From positions 121,972,723 through 122,036,722 of the forward strand of contig CP136063.1 in the NCBI GenBank assembly GCA_032622095.1: 64,000 bases of DNA. Direction: 5' to 3'. The position numbers and the translations under genes are program-made. Shown piece by piece: positions 1 to 11,456 of the stretch; position 1 is the first letter of the stretch; every line of letters begins with the position of its first letter. The stretch comes from Siphonodentalium dalli (lineage: Eukaryota; Mollusca; Scaphopoda; Gadilida; Siphonodentaliidae). The notes under the pieces were generated by a model. It worked only from the letters and a program-made list of their open reading frames with translations. It was not told the origin of the DNA and did no database searches.

Positions 1-590
1 GTCTTTTAAATACCCAGGACATACGGTCAATAATTCATAGCAACTATGAATGGACAATGTCATGGGAATAAGTTCATTGTTCAGTCCTTCAAATGAAATA
101 TTATAAAAAGGAATGGAACATATTCTGTAGTGTAGATGAACTAAATGTTTTAGTACAGCGGTCATATCCTAAGAGATACGATATACTGACTTTGTCATCT
201 AAGAGTGCAAGCAGGTGGGTGTACCTCACCTGAAGCTACATGTGTATTATATAAGCAGATACTCTACAAAGCTAACAGGCTGGTGAGATCATATACACAT
301 GATTGTTTAGAGATAATAATAGAATCATCATACAAAATCCACATAACACTTGAACTGACCCAGCATTGTCGCAATACAATATTTATATACATCTGATCAG
401 ATAATTCAGTTTCAACAATTATGATTAAATAAATGTCGCAGAAATAACAGGTTAATTCGAGTATTTGAAAGTTTACTCAAGTGAAAATGACCACAAAAGT
501 GTGTTGATACCACACTGTCATAATCCTTTTGTTTTGATACAAACTTAATCCGGGTAACTATAAAACGAATGACAGCGTGTGACCTAGGCT
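1..590. other. Unassigned AT-rich DNA
   Basis: I see no gene, tandem repeat or inverted repeat here. Short open frames have no recognisable domain or splice context. Confidence 0.5.
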
Positions 591-682
591 TTAAATAAGA
601 GGAATACTTTGCCTTAAATAAGAGGAATACTTTGCCTTAAATAAGAGGAATACTTTGCCTTAAATAAGAGGAATCCTTTGCA
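591..682. repeat. 23-bp tandem repeat, four copies
   Basis: The unit TTAAATAAGAGGAATACTTT plus GCC is repeated four times without a spacer. The first three copies are essentially identical and the fourth carries a T-to-C change and a diverged end. This looks like a small, recently expanded minisatellite with no coding potential. Confidence 0.93.
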
Positions 683-1030
683 AATATAATTAAGGCAGTA
701 AAATTGTACTACTAGTTTATATATAATTTTATAGAGACTGGATATTAAGATATCCCTCAACTCAGATCAAGCTTGAAAATCATGATGGTGTCAACAACCT
801 AACCACCGCGGCTACAGGGAGAGCCTTAAAAGAAACCCATTCACCGAGAGATAAACTTCATATCAGTCTGAACATGGGTTCAAAGTGATACAGAATGGAC
901 CAGTCACAGTGGTAACCACCTCGTAATTCCTGACATTTCATTAATTATGGTTTGCTGAAAAAAATTCTACTAAAGTACTCATGAAATTAAATGTTTCATG
1001 AATTTGAAGTTATTAGATAACTCAAAATGA
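683..1030. other. Unassigned DNA before the minisatellite
   Basis: No feature recognised. Confidence 0.5.
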
Positions 1031-3350
1031 GTTGACGCTATTATGATGACATAGATTACCATTGTAGATGAGAGTCAGTGGGTTAGAATGATATTAGTTG
1101 ACGCTATTATGATGACATAGATTACCATTGTAGATGAGAGTCAGTGGGTTAGAATGATATTAGTTGACGCTATTATGATGACATAGATTACCATTGTAGA
1201 TGAGAGTCAGTGGGTTAGAATGATATTAGTTGACGCTATTATGATGACATAGATTACCATTGTAGATGAGAGTCAGTGGGTTAGAATGATATTAGTTGAC
1301 GCTATTATGATGACATAGATTACCATTGTAGATGAGAGTCAGTGGGTTAGAATGATATTAGTTGACGCTATTATGATGACATAGATTACCATTGTAGATG
1401 AGAGTCAGTGGGTTAGAATGATATTAGTTGACGCTATTATGATGACATAGATTACCATTGTAGATGAGAGTCAGTAGATTAGAATGATATTAGTTGACGC
1501 TATTATGATGACATAGATTACCATTGTAGATGAGAGTCAGTGGGTTAGAATGATATTAGTTGACGCTATTATGATGACATAGATTACCATTGTAGATGAG
1601 AGTCAGTGGGTTAGAATGATATTAGTTGACGCTATTATGATGACATAGATTACCATTGTAGATGAGAGTCAGTGGGTTAGAATGATATTAGTTGACGCTA
1701 TTATGATGACATATATTACCATTGTAGATGATAGTCAGTGGGTTAGAATGATATTAGTTGACGCTATTATGATGACATAGATTACCATTGTAGATGAGAG
1801 TCAGTGGGTTAGAATGATATTAGTTGACGCTATTATGATGACATATATTACCATTGTAGATGAGAGTCAGTGGGTTAGAATGATATTAGTTGACGCTATT
1901 ATGATGACATATATTACCATTGTAGATGATAGTCAGTGGGTTAGAATGATATTAGTTGACGCTATTATGATGACATAGATTACCATTGTAGATGAGAGTC
2001 AGTGGGTTAGAATGATATTAGTTGACGCTATTATGATGACATATATTACCATTGTAGATGAGAGTCAGTGGGTTAGAATGATATTAGTTGACGCTATTAT
2101 GATGACATAGATTACCATTGTAGATGAGAGTCAGTGGGTTAGAATGATATTAATATATTACCATTGTAGATGAGAGTCAGTGGGTTAGAATGATATTAAT
2201 ATATTACCATTGTAGATGAGAGTCAGTGGGTTAGAATGATATTAATATATTACCATTGTAGATGAGAGTCAGTGGGTTAGAATGATATTAATATATTACC
2301 ATTGTAGATGAGAGTCAGTGGGTTAGAATGATATTAATATATTACCATTGTAGATGAGAGTCAGTGGGTTAGAATGATATTAGTTGACGCTATTATGATG
2401 ACATAGATTACCATTGTAGATGAGAGCCAGTGGGTTAGAATGATATTAGTTGACGCTATTATGATGACATAGATTACCATTGTAGATGAGAGTCAGTGGG
2501 TTAGAATGATATTAGTTGACGCTATTATGATGACATAGATTACCATTGTAGATGAGAGTCAGTGGGTTAGAATGATATTAATATATTACCATTGTAGATG
2601 AGAGTCAGTGGGTTAGAATGATATTAATATATTACCATTGTAGATGAGAGTCAGTGGGTTAGAATGATATTAATATATTACCATTGTAGATGAGAGTCAG
2701 TGGGTTAGAATGATATTAGTTGACGCTATTATGATGACATAGATTACCATTGTAGATGAGAGCCAGTGGGTTAGAATGATATTAATATATTACCATTGTA
2801 GATGAGAGTCAGTGGGTTAGAATGATATTAATATATTACCATTGTAGATGAGAGTCAGTGGGTTAGAATGATATTAATATATTACCATTGTAGATGAGAG
2901 TCAGTGGGTTAGAATGATATTAGTTGACGCTATTATGATGACATAGATTACCATTGTAGATGAGAGCCAGTGGGTTAGAATGATATTAGTTGACGCTATT
3001 ATGATGACATAGATTACCATTGTAGATGAGAGTCAGTGGGTTAGAATGATATTAGTTGACGCTATTATGATGACATAGATTACCATTGTAGATGAGAGTC
3101 AGTGGGTTAGAATGATATTAATATATTACCATTGTAGATGAGAGTCAGTGGGTTAGAATGATATTAATATATTACCATTGTAGATGAGAGTCAGTGGGTT
3201 AGAATGATATTAATATATTACCATTGTAGATGAGAGTCAGTGGGTTAGAATGATATTAATATATTACCATTGTAGATGAGAGTCAGTGGGTTAGAATGAT
3301 ATTAATATATTACCATTGTAGATGAGAGTCAGTGGGTTAGAATGATATTA
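1031..3350. repeat. Composite 66/46-bp minisatellite, 40 units
   Basis: The array is uninterrupted. Long units (66 bp) begin GTTGACGCTATTATGATGAC and end TTAGAATGATATTA. Short units (46 bp) are the same unit without its first 20 bases. Counting unit starts gives 24 long and 16 short units in the order L17 S5 L3 S3 L1 S3 L3 S5, which sums exactly to 2,320 bp. A base variant (GACATATATT instead of GACATAGATT) occurs in the long units at 1691, 1823, 1889 and 2021, and it is the direct parent of the short unit. The first long unit after each short block (2383, 2719, 2923) carries GAGAGCCAG instead of GAGAGTCAG, marking a higher-order block. All frames contain stops, so it is non-coding. Confidence 0.97.
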
Positions 3351-3886
3351 GGGCCAGCAGAAGCATGAATGGAATAACAGAACAGGAAAACAACAAAGAT
3401 TCAATAGATAATCATTGATTATAGATTATAATGTGAAAAGAAGCATGCAAGGTATTGACAGTGGATTGATTACCGACATATTAGAACATAAATTCTGACT
3501 GGCAGCAAGCGGAAGATGGACAATAATTGGTAGGTTTAAATTGAACAAAAATGTTCTCGGGCTTCACAGCCATTAATTCTGTGATCGAGATAGGTCCTGC
3601 ATCATTCATTTCTACAGACTTTATGGTTCTTGGGCACGCAATTATAAGAAATATGATCCAATAACGGAGCTGCGTATTGAACACAGCATTTATGATTTAA
3701 TGGCCTATGGCAATCCTGTACAAAACTGCAATGGTGTGAGAGCAATAGGAGAGCAAAGCAAAATTATAAAATTTTAGGTTTTCAGCCATACATATGAAAG
3801 TAATGGATAACCAGGTTGATTTTGTCTCAATAATTCACCATTTATTTCTAGTTAAAAAAGAATGGAAAAATAACTCATGTTTGGAT
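3351..3886. other. Unassigned DNA
   Basis: No gene or repeat recognised. A 67-codon minus-strand open frame at 3481-3684 has no recognisable domain. Confidence 0.5.
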
Positions 3887-4013
3887 GTAGTTTATATGAT
3901 TATATTTAATCCTTATTAGTAATAATTCATGTAGTTTATATGATTATAATAATCCTTATTAGTAATAATTCATGTAGTTTATATGATTATATTTATACTT
4001 ATTAGTAGACACC
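3887..4013. repeat. 44-bp tandem repeat, about 2.8 copies
   Basis: GTAGTTTATATGATTATA recurs at 3887, 3931 and 3973, each followed by an AATCCTTATTAGTAATAATT-type segment. The periods are 44 and 42 bp. Confidence 0.9.
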
Positions 4014-4302
4014 TTTCGCAAAATGAACGACGACAGATAATTATTACGAAATAGCTATTAATGTAGTCAATTTTTTTTGAACAGTCCAAAAACCATTTTG
4101 CAAAAATCGACAACTACGAGTCCATTTGTGATAGAATCGTGATTTTCACATACAGTAAGGGGATTACGGGTCTTTGTGCCATGATTATTTTGTACTTAAT
4201 TATGCTGTTATCAGGTCATAGCTTTATAGCACTTTGTGTTTCGCAAGATTCTCGTGTTTCAGGACGACAAATGATTTTATTGCCACTGTATATAGTACGT
4301 AA

Positions 4303-4380
4303 TGAAAGTGTCAATGACACTGTAGCTCAACTTGGGAAGGAGTTAATTTTTTGCTGAGCAATGAATAGAATGATAAAGAA
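4303..4380 (+). mobile_element. Solo 5-prime end of HINE-like family 1
   Basis: It carries the 15-bp palindrome AGTGTCAATGACACT followed by TAGCTCAACTT. This is the same head as the full elements at 53,200-55,992 and 59,954-61,443. No core repeats or 3-prime hairpin follow, so it is a truncated or very diverged copy. Confidence 0.75.
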
Positions 4381-5159
4381 GAAGGAAAGTAAACTAGAGG
4401 TCACTAATGTTTGGTGATGATTTTCCGATAAATTGTTCATGATAGTAGCGTGATCCGATTCCATATCATGCATGTCTAAATCGGAATGAGGCTCCGGAAC
4501 TATGTTAATTTTTTGGCAATTCGTTCATTAAATTTGAATTGAACTCAGTTGGTTGTAATAATTCAATTAAGTTCAAATTTGTCATATAATAAACATATTA
4601 TTAATACGGTGAAGTGATCTGAGTCTCCACATCACATGTCCATGATATACATCATCCCATTGTGATACATGAATATACCAAAGATCACTCACATCAAATC
4701 TTAGCGTACAGAGACAGAGATATTTTACACTCTATTAAAGGGTCATAATCCTGCAAAAAATAAATGGACAAAACCCTTACCATGTGGATATCCTTTCCCC
4801 ATGTTGGGTCATGAACTAATGAACATACCAAAGAATATTCAAATCTGGCATATGATGACTGAGTACGAGAGCTTCAAAGTTGTTATGGACAGATGGACAA
4901 ACGGATGAAAGGATGGAACCCATTTCTATATCCACTGCCAAACTTTTTTTGCCATTGATAATTAATATATGCAATCAATGAGTGCAAAAAAACGACGTTA
5001 TGAACACTTTGCAGAAGACTGTTTCCGGTAATTTTGCGGAAACTATGTTCCTTCTTTCGGAATACAGCTCTAAGTTTTCCAGAAAAGAAGACACCATTTG
5101 GAATACCCTTACCAAAAGCCAGTGCATATTCAGCGTTATTACAGCTGCATATCAGTTGA
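4381..5159. other. Unassigned DNA
   Basis: No feature recognised. A 63-codon open frame at 4982-5173 has no identifiable domain. Confidence 0.5.
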
Positions 5160-5500
5160 ACCTATCAGCCTAGAATCAGTGTAAACGCAGCGTCTTTTGC
5201 AGACTTTATTTAGTTCTGCTGAAACCCTACTGCAATTTTGTCTATGTAGATTCTAAAAGGAATCAGTGGAATAACAGCTATGTTTCAGCCTAGAATCAGC
5301 GGTTCCAATTATTTAAAGTTGCTGAAAATCCGCTGTATATATCCAGCTGAAATTTCAACAGAAATTCAGCAGTGCAGTGGTAATTCAGCTGTAGATATAT
5401 AATGAGGCTGAAATTCCGCTGGAAATTCAGTGGAAATTCAGTGTTAAATTCAGCTGTTAAACAGTTGCATATTCAGTGGAATTTAGCAGTAATTAATTCT
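5160..5500. repeat. Degenerate AATTCAGC-rich repeat
   Basis: The words CAGCTGAAATT, AATTCAGCAG and AATTCAGTGG recur at irregular 12-25 bp spacing, densest at 5340-5480. A related patch lies at 6770-6930. It is probably an old, decayed short-period repeat or the interior of an unidentified dispersed element. Confidence 0.6.
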
Positions 5501-6023
5501 GGCTGGTGTGTGTTATACTGGGTATTAGCATGATGCTGAGGGAGGCTTGAGGTCCTGTGTTTGGAATGTTGTTATAATAGAACTAAATATGGATTTGAAG
5601 CCTACAAATGGTGTAAACGTTTGGTATAAACTGAACAATCAATATATCTTGATATACATGTGCATGTATTTGTGGTTGAGAAGCATGATAAATGCATCAT
5701 GATAGTGGCAAGCCTATTTAAAGGAACAAAATGAAAGATCTGTTTATTTTTTTCTTTGTGCATTGCTGTATGGCCACGGAGGACATGCAGTCTTGAAAGT
5801 GAAGAAAATAACTGATAAAATGGTATCATGACCAAATATCAATATTACTGTATTATATGAATCAGATAATGATATTTTTCAAGCATTTACTTGGATTAGC
5901 ACGAAAGAATTGTATTCACAGTCCATGAGTTAATGTAAATTGGGGATGGAGTGATCATTGTTATGTCGACCAATGAGAAGTTGTTATTAGATAGTTTTTG
6001 TCAGACATATGATTATAGTTTGG
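5501..6023. other. Unassigned DNA
   Basis: No feature recognised. Confidence 0.5.
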
Positions 6024-6152
6024 TGAGAGTTCATTCTAGCCTCTATTGTCGGGTCAACAAGTCAGGTTTATTTTTTTATTTCTATATATAAATAAATAAA
6101 AAAAATAAATCTGACTTGTTGACCTGACAATAGAGGATAGAATGAACTCTCA
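6024..6152. mobile_element. Foldback/MITE-like hairpin, about 129 bp
   Basis: The left arm starts TGAGAGTTCATTCTAGCCTC and the right arm ends with its near-exact complement. Arms of about 57 bp differ at about three positions and enclose an AT-rich loop of about 15 bp. I could not find an unambiguous target duplication, so the class is unknown. Confidence 0.85.
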
Positions 6153-6769
6153 TATATAAACATGTAATAGAATATACAAGCTTACAAGTACATCTATAAA
6201 TTATTTATTTGGCAACATAGAATATATTGTATTGTTCGTGTTTTTGATAATCATTGAGAATTAATGAATTTCCAAACATTGTTGCTGCATAAGAACGGGG
6301 TTTCGGAAATCATGTTTCTGCCTTGTTTTTCCCCCAGAAAATAAGGAGGTTTACTCAGGCAGTGTTTCCTCACCGATGTGCAGTTTTATCGATATGAACA
6401 ATAACCTGTATGTGTACATGTGCCCACACTATTGCCTGTAATTTCAATCCTGAATAAAATGCTGACCTCCGACTATGGATTGGCTCATTTGCAATGATAG
6501 GTTGAGTTGTATATTATATTATTAAACATCGAATTGGAAATACACAATATTATAAACATATAATCAATGACTTACCAGAACATTGTTCTGAAATAACATG
6601 GATTAAAACTCAGAGGAACAGTGAAATGTTGATTCAAGATGTCCGCCATAGAAAAGAAAGCATGTTAATTGCAACAGTCAGATAACCTATAAGTCACATG
6701 ACCCTGTCCTTTTAAATTAACTTGAAAAGGCAGCGGAAAAGCAGCTGAACAGATGCGCACCTTCACAGA
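6153..6769. other. Unassigned DNA
   Basis: No feature recognised. Confidence 0.5.
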
Positions 6770-6930
6770 AGTTAAAAAGTAAACAGTAGTATATACCAGT
6801 GTCTGCTGGGAAATCAGCATAAAATTACAGCGGAAATGCAGTGTCCACTGGGAAAAATCACTATGAAATTTCAGCAGAAATGCAGCATCCACTGAATCTG
6901 CCAATAGTATTTCAGCATGAAAGAAGCACT
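6770..6930. repeat. Degenerate CAGCNGAAATGCAG repeat
   Basis: Two diverged units are visible: TCTGCTGGGAAATCAGC and TCCACTGGGAAAAATCACTA, each followed by CAGC(G/A)GAAATGCAG. They resemble the repeat at 5160-5500. A 133-codon open frame on the minus strand (6665-7066) crosses this repeat. I do not consider it a gene, because repeated DNA explains its middle and no domain is recognisable. Confidence 0.6.
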
Positions 6931-7939
6931 GCTGCTCTTGGAAGCTTCCCTGCCTTTTGGTATAAAGGGTATGCTCCGATGTTTTCAGAATTTTAGTTTC
7001 TTCTTTCCTAATAATTGCGGATTTTATATGGGAATTCGCCCCAACATTTTCAGAATTTGAATGCACCCATTTCGGAAAATTTGCAAAATATATTCATGAA
7101 AGTCGGACGGGTATTTAAACATCACGTTGCTATAATACGCAAAATTGCACCTTTTTAAAAGATGATCACCACATAGTACAGTAGGTCTATGAATAATTAT
7201 TGGGTGGATTTATTTATAAAAAATAAAAACATTCTTCCTTATCAAACCTTCGTGTGGCTTCATCTGGCAGTCTGAACGTGTTTTAATTCACAACGCACGA
7301 GTCATGTACCGGGAGTGAGTATAGGTACCCTATATAAACATCCTGACATGTACTAAAGATTCTAACTTTGACAAGAGCACAATTAACACTATAACAAGAT
7401 TCATGACACTGAACAAGTGCATGGGGCTGACCTAGTTACATACAAATTGTGTTTGCTACACAGCAATGATGTCAACACTGTCCACTGGAGGTCCTAGCAA
7501 GGCGTGAAAAAACTTCAAAGAAGTTGTCGTTAATTATTGCATCGTACTTATTTATCATTTCTTTCATTTTATGTTTATCATAATCTATTAATCATGCATC
7601 ATAATTATCCCCCAAACTAAATTAGCGAATTAATTACCAGTCACGCTAATCAGATGAAACTAATTAAATTTCACACCTGAGACAAATGCCCTGGAAATAT
7701 GGCCGGGGCGAGTTGTCTTCAGACCGAATAGTCTCGGGCGTTCCGGCCCGAGTTATCTCCAACCTGAGTCGTCGCGTTCCCTCAGAGCAGTATCCACCCC
7801 AACCACCATGAAAGTCGGTCCAGAATTTAAACATCATGGTGCAATAATATCTGATCACATATATAAATATATGTTATGCATATATATTATATAAATACAT
7901 GAAGACGTATCATTATAATATATTTATAAGTATATATTA
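6931..7939. other. Unassigned DNA, AT-rich at the right end
   Basis: No gene recognised. The last 80 bases (about 7856-7939) are a TATA-rich low-complexity stretch against which the Helitron tandem begins. Confidence 0.5.
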
Positions 7940-8369
7940 TTAGATGATGTGCACGACTTCATCCGGGGTATTTAGGGATTTCTTTGTGATCGCATCCATC
8001 TGGGCAGAATTTACAGCGTCTGGACAAACTATTGTTCGATCGGTCCAAAAACATGCATATATGAGCGAGGTCAAGGACATGGTCACACGTGAAATTGGAC
8101 CCGCCCATAATGTTCCCGGGATCAAAGTAGGCCTACATACCAAATTTGATTCGGATCAGTCGAGATCCAGAAACATGCTTATATGAGTGTATATGAGTGA
8201 GATCAAAGTCAAGGACAGGGACACGCATGAAATTGGACCCACCCATATTGTTCCCGGGATCAATGTAGGCCTACATACCAAATTTGAGTTGGATCGGTCG
8301 AGCAGTTTTTGAGTCTATAAAATACATACATACACACATACAGACAGAAGTTCCAAAATATATAATAGA
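7940..8369 (-). mobile_element. Non-autonomous Helitron-like element, tandem member 1
   Basis: Read on the minus strand it begins TCTATTATATATTTTGGAAC (at 8369) and ends CTAA next to a T (at 7940), fitting the Helitron TC...CTRR rule at an A/T target. Its 3-prime segment, ATGATGTGCACGACTTCATC on the plus strand, is a diverged form of the GC hairpin in members 2 and 3. The interior carries two copies of a module reading GTTCCCGGGATCAA..GTAGGCCTACATACCAAATTTGA. It encodes nothing recognisable, so replication would need a Rep/helicase supplied elsewhere. Confidence 0.7.
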
Positions 8370-8867
8370 CTAGCCGATGAGCCCGACGTTGTCCGGGCTA
8401 TTCAAAAACCAAATTTCAAGTCGATAGCTGTACCCGTTTCCGAGATCTGGTCTGCGCATGCGCGAAACTGGCATCGCACGGGCTCAGCGACCCGATAAAA
8501 TTCATATCCGGGGCAAGATACATTCACATACCAAATTTCAAGTCGATAGCTCCACCCGTTTCCGAGATCTTGTCGGCACATGCGCGAAGCTGGCGTCGCA
8601 CGGGCTCGGCGACCCGATAAAATTCGTATCCGGGGCAAGATACATTCACATAGCAAATTTCAAGTCGATAGCTCCACCCGTTTCCGAGATCTCGTCTGCG
8701 CATGCGCGAAGCGGGCGCCGCACAGGCTCGCCAATACGACAACGACGACCGCCTGGTCAAACTACACACATGTACCAAGTTTCATCCTAATCGGTCGAGA
8801 ATCGTAGATTTGTATTAATGACATACAGACATACAGACAAACAGAGGTCTTCAAAATATATATGAGA
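8370..8867 (-). mobile_element. Non-autonomous Helitron-like element, tandem member 2
   Basis: The minus-strand 5-prime end is TCTCATATATATTTTGAAGA. The 3-prime end is GCCCG-loop-CGGGC, then seven bases, then CTAG. A short GC hairpin just upstream of CTRR is the diagnostic Helitron 3-prime structure. Three copies of a 122-bp unit fill the interior (CATGCGCGAAG at 8457, 8579 and 8701). Its junctions with members 1 and 3 read GACTAG on the plus strand, which is CTAG joined directly to TC on the minus strand, with no host base between. Open frames across it are by-products of the 122-bp repeat. Confidence 0.8.
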
Positions 8868-9486
8868 CTAGCCGATGAGCCCGACGTTGTCCGGGCTATT
8901 CAAAAACCAAATTTCAAGTCGATAGCTCCACCCGTTTCCGAGATCTGGTCTGCGCATGCGCGAAGCTGGCGTCGCACGGGCTCGGCGACCCGATAAAATT
9001 CGTATCCGGGGCAAGATACATTCACATAGCAAATTTCAAGTCGATAGCTCCACCCGTTTCCGAGATCTCGTCTGCGCATGCGCGAAGCTGGAGTCGCACG
9101 GGCTCTGCGACCCGATAAAATTCGTATCCGGGGCAAGATACATTCACATAGCAAATTTCAAGTCGATAGCTCCACCCGTTTCCGAGATCTCGTCTGCGCA
9201 TGCGCGAAGCGGGCGCCGCACGGGCTCGGCGACCCGATTAAATTTCAAGTCGTATCCGGGGCAAGATACATTCACACACCAAATTTCAAGTCGATAGCTC
9301 CACCCGTTTCCGAGATCTCGTCTGCGCATGCGCCACACGGGCTCGCCAATACGACAACGTCCACCGCCTGGTCAAACTACACACACGTACCAAGTTTCGT
9401 CCCGATCGGTCGAGAATCGTAGATTTGAATAAATGACAGACAGACAAACAAACATAGATACAGAGGTCTTCAAAATATATATGAGA
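8868..9486 (-). mobile_element. Non-autonomous Helitron-like element, tandem member 3
   Basis: It has the same ends as member 2, and the outer boundary GA|T at 9486/9487 fits insertion next to a host T. It holds four copies of the 122-bp unit (starts near 8955, 9077, 9199 and 9325) against three in member 2. The length difference of 121 bp is essentially one unit. It ends in GACA/AACA-rich sequence before the TATA-rich terminus, as in members 1 and 2. Confidence 0.8.
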
Positions 9487-9548
9487 TAACACTATTCTAA
9501 TATTTGCATAATATATAAAAATATTTATTCATATATGGTATATGTAAT

Positions 9549-9790
9549 GAAAGTGTCAATGACACTTTAGCTCAACTGCAGAGCTCAAAATATATTTAAT
9601 TTTGTGAGAATCAAATGCAGAATCAAGTTAGTCACAAAGCACTGAAAATTGAAAAGTTTCGCGAGAATCAGAATCGATTTGGTGATTCTCGTCAAATCTT
9701 GAGGCCTGCAACTGGAGAGGGGATAATTTCATGTCAGAGTCAATGGAGCAATTCGGAACTTGGAAAGTTAAATGTCTAAGTATTAAATAC
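9549..9790 (+). mobile_element. HINE-like family 1 fragment with internal insertion
   Basis: The palindrome AGTGTCAATGACACT and TAGCTCAACT of the family-1 head occur at 9551-9575. The next family segment (GGGATAATTT..TCAATGGAGC..TTAAATGTCT) resumes only near 9718. About 130 bp of extra sequence separates them. No core repeats or 3-prime hairpin follow. Confidence 0.65.
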
Positions 9791-9936
9791 ATTAAGTAAT
9801 ATAGATAAGAGTTGTGTTTTAACCCTTTCATGATGGGAGCAGAGCTGAGGGAGCATTAACGAGGGAAGATTTGACCACTCCCATCAAGAAGCCACCTCAA
9901 AGATCCATATGAAGTTTGATGACAATCGAATGAGGG

Positions 9937-10540
9937 ATGTTACCCAATATTGGGCCAACCTTTAATATAATTCCAACGGTTAAGAGGAATATGTTGGAAC
10001 AACCACAGGGGTCCATATTGGGTCCTCTCCATTTTTTGTTGTATGCGAATGATATTCGAAACTCAACAAGTTTGAAACTCGTATCATTTGCTGATGACAC
10101 AACAGTGTACAAATCCGATACCAATATCGTGAAACTAGAACGTGAAATAAACCTTGAACTACAAAAGCTCTTCCAATGGTGTTGTGCAAACAGCCTTTCC
10201 TTAATTGCTAACAAAACATGCTACATTTTACTTCACCCTTCGAAATTGGTACCGAAAAGGGCACAAATTAACCTTGTAATTAATAATATTCCAGTTGAGC
10301 GAGTAGGCAAAGATTTTAGGGAGAAAACTGTCAAATTCCTAGGCATTGAAATGGATGAAAACCTTAATTATAATGCACACATCACTAAACTGTGCTCTAA
10401 ACAAAGTTTAAAAAAATGCTCTGAAGACACTTTACCTCTCGCTTGTACACAGTTATCTCTTATATGGCATTGAAATATGAGGTCATAGTAGGCAAGCCCA
10501 CAAACTATTCCTACTTCAAAACAAGACAGTCAATGACTAG
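9937..10540 (+). pseudogene. Non-LTR retrotransposon reverse-transcriptase fragment
   Basis: The open frame 9937-10473 encodes 178 residues that match the palm and thumb of a jockey/CR1-type non-LTR reverse transcriptase. PQGSILGPLHFLLY lies at residues 23-36 and the catalytic FADDTTVY at 51-58. A basic thumb region follows, with KFLGIEMDENLNYNAHI near 132-148. The usual position of Y in the catalytic box is F, which is common in these families. After 10473 the homology continues in another frame (IEI, stop, GHSRQAHKLFLLQNKTVND) to about 10540, so there is at least one frameshift and one tryptophan-to-stop change. The fingers domain, endonuclease, ORF1 and 3-prime end are absent. It is a dead, 5- and 3-prime truncated copy. 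The start shown is only the left edge of the open frame. Confidence 0.9.
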
Positions 10541-10660
10541 AGCTGAAACGGATTGACGGATAACCGGTTAGCATCTGGTTAGCGACGTAACCGGTTAGAA
10601 AAAAATGATCCGGACGTAACCGCATCCCGTTGTCAGTTGATTGTGAACGTGAATAATCCT
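10541..10660. repeat. Short CCGGTTA-rich patch
   Basis: AACCGGTTAG occurs twice, with related GGTTAGCATCTGGTTAGCGA between. It could be the end of an unidentified dispersed element directly abutting the reverse-transcriptase remnant. Confidence 0.4.
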
Positions 10661-11456
10661 CAAAATATGAGGTTAAATGATGCAAAACTAATACTAAATC
10701 CTGTGTCACCGATAGTAGAGTGCAATGCAAGCATTAATTGGTACATGTGGTAGTATCAGATACTTAGTTAGCAATTCTCCAACTGTCTGGAAGTGTCGGC
10801 GACCTTCAATCAATTCTGACCCTTTGAAGTTTTCTCTGATCTTCCGACAACAGCACGTGTGCAGTCACTGTGTATCAAGTCTGAATGCACACAAGGAAGT
10901 GACAACGTAAAAGTGGTGTTGTGTGGCAATGCGTGCTTTCGTAACTTAATAGTTAATACTGCACGAAGCAACATGGATTCAAATTGGAATCACACCACGA
11001 CATACTAAAACTGTTTTACAGTGGGGTTTATAAAAACTATATAAGTCGACAACGTTTGAAGATTGAGATCAGCTGCACAATGTCTTCACTCTTCCTCCCT
11101 GTTGTGATCGAATATGATCAATTCAATTGAGTGACCATCGTAGTTGAAACAACCCAAAACCTCTTTAACTTCTTCAATGATCGTCCCTTTTATCAAGGAA
11201 ATTGATGCTCCATGATACTCTGTAACTGGTTGTGCCTGTGGGACTAATTGACACTCAATTTGGCAGTAATTGATATACCGGTATGTTAAGTGATTGTATA
11301 CTGAAACCGAAACGTAAATTCTATAACCTCCCAACACTAGTGTCCGCAATCATGATACCGACGAATAGCTCGAATACTGAATAGGACTGCGAGTCTGTGA
11401 CCTAACTGACCTTCCTTGTTGTTCTATAGTTATTACTTTCTTGTCTTTATATATAA
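10661..11456. other. Unassigned DNA
   Basis: No gene or repeat recognised. Minus-strand open frames of 60-90 codons here have no visible domain. Confidence 0.5.

Noticed and set aside
1031-3350. CRISPR-like array
   Set aside because: The units are contiguous with no unique spacers, and the context is eukaryotic.
6665-7066. 133-codon minus-strand open frame as a gene
   Set aside because: Part of it lies in a degenerate repeat related to 5160-5500 and no domain is visible.
8402-9422. Several 64-114 codon open frames on both strands
   Set aside because: They are by-products of the 122-bp internal repeat of the Helitron-like elements; the same peptide recurs in shifted frames.
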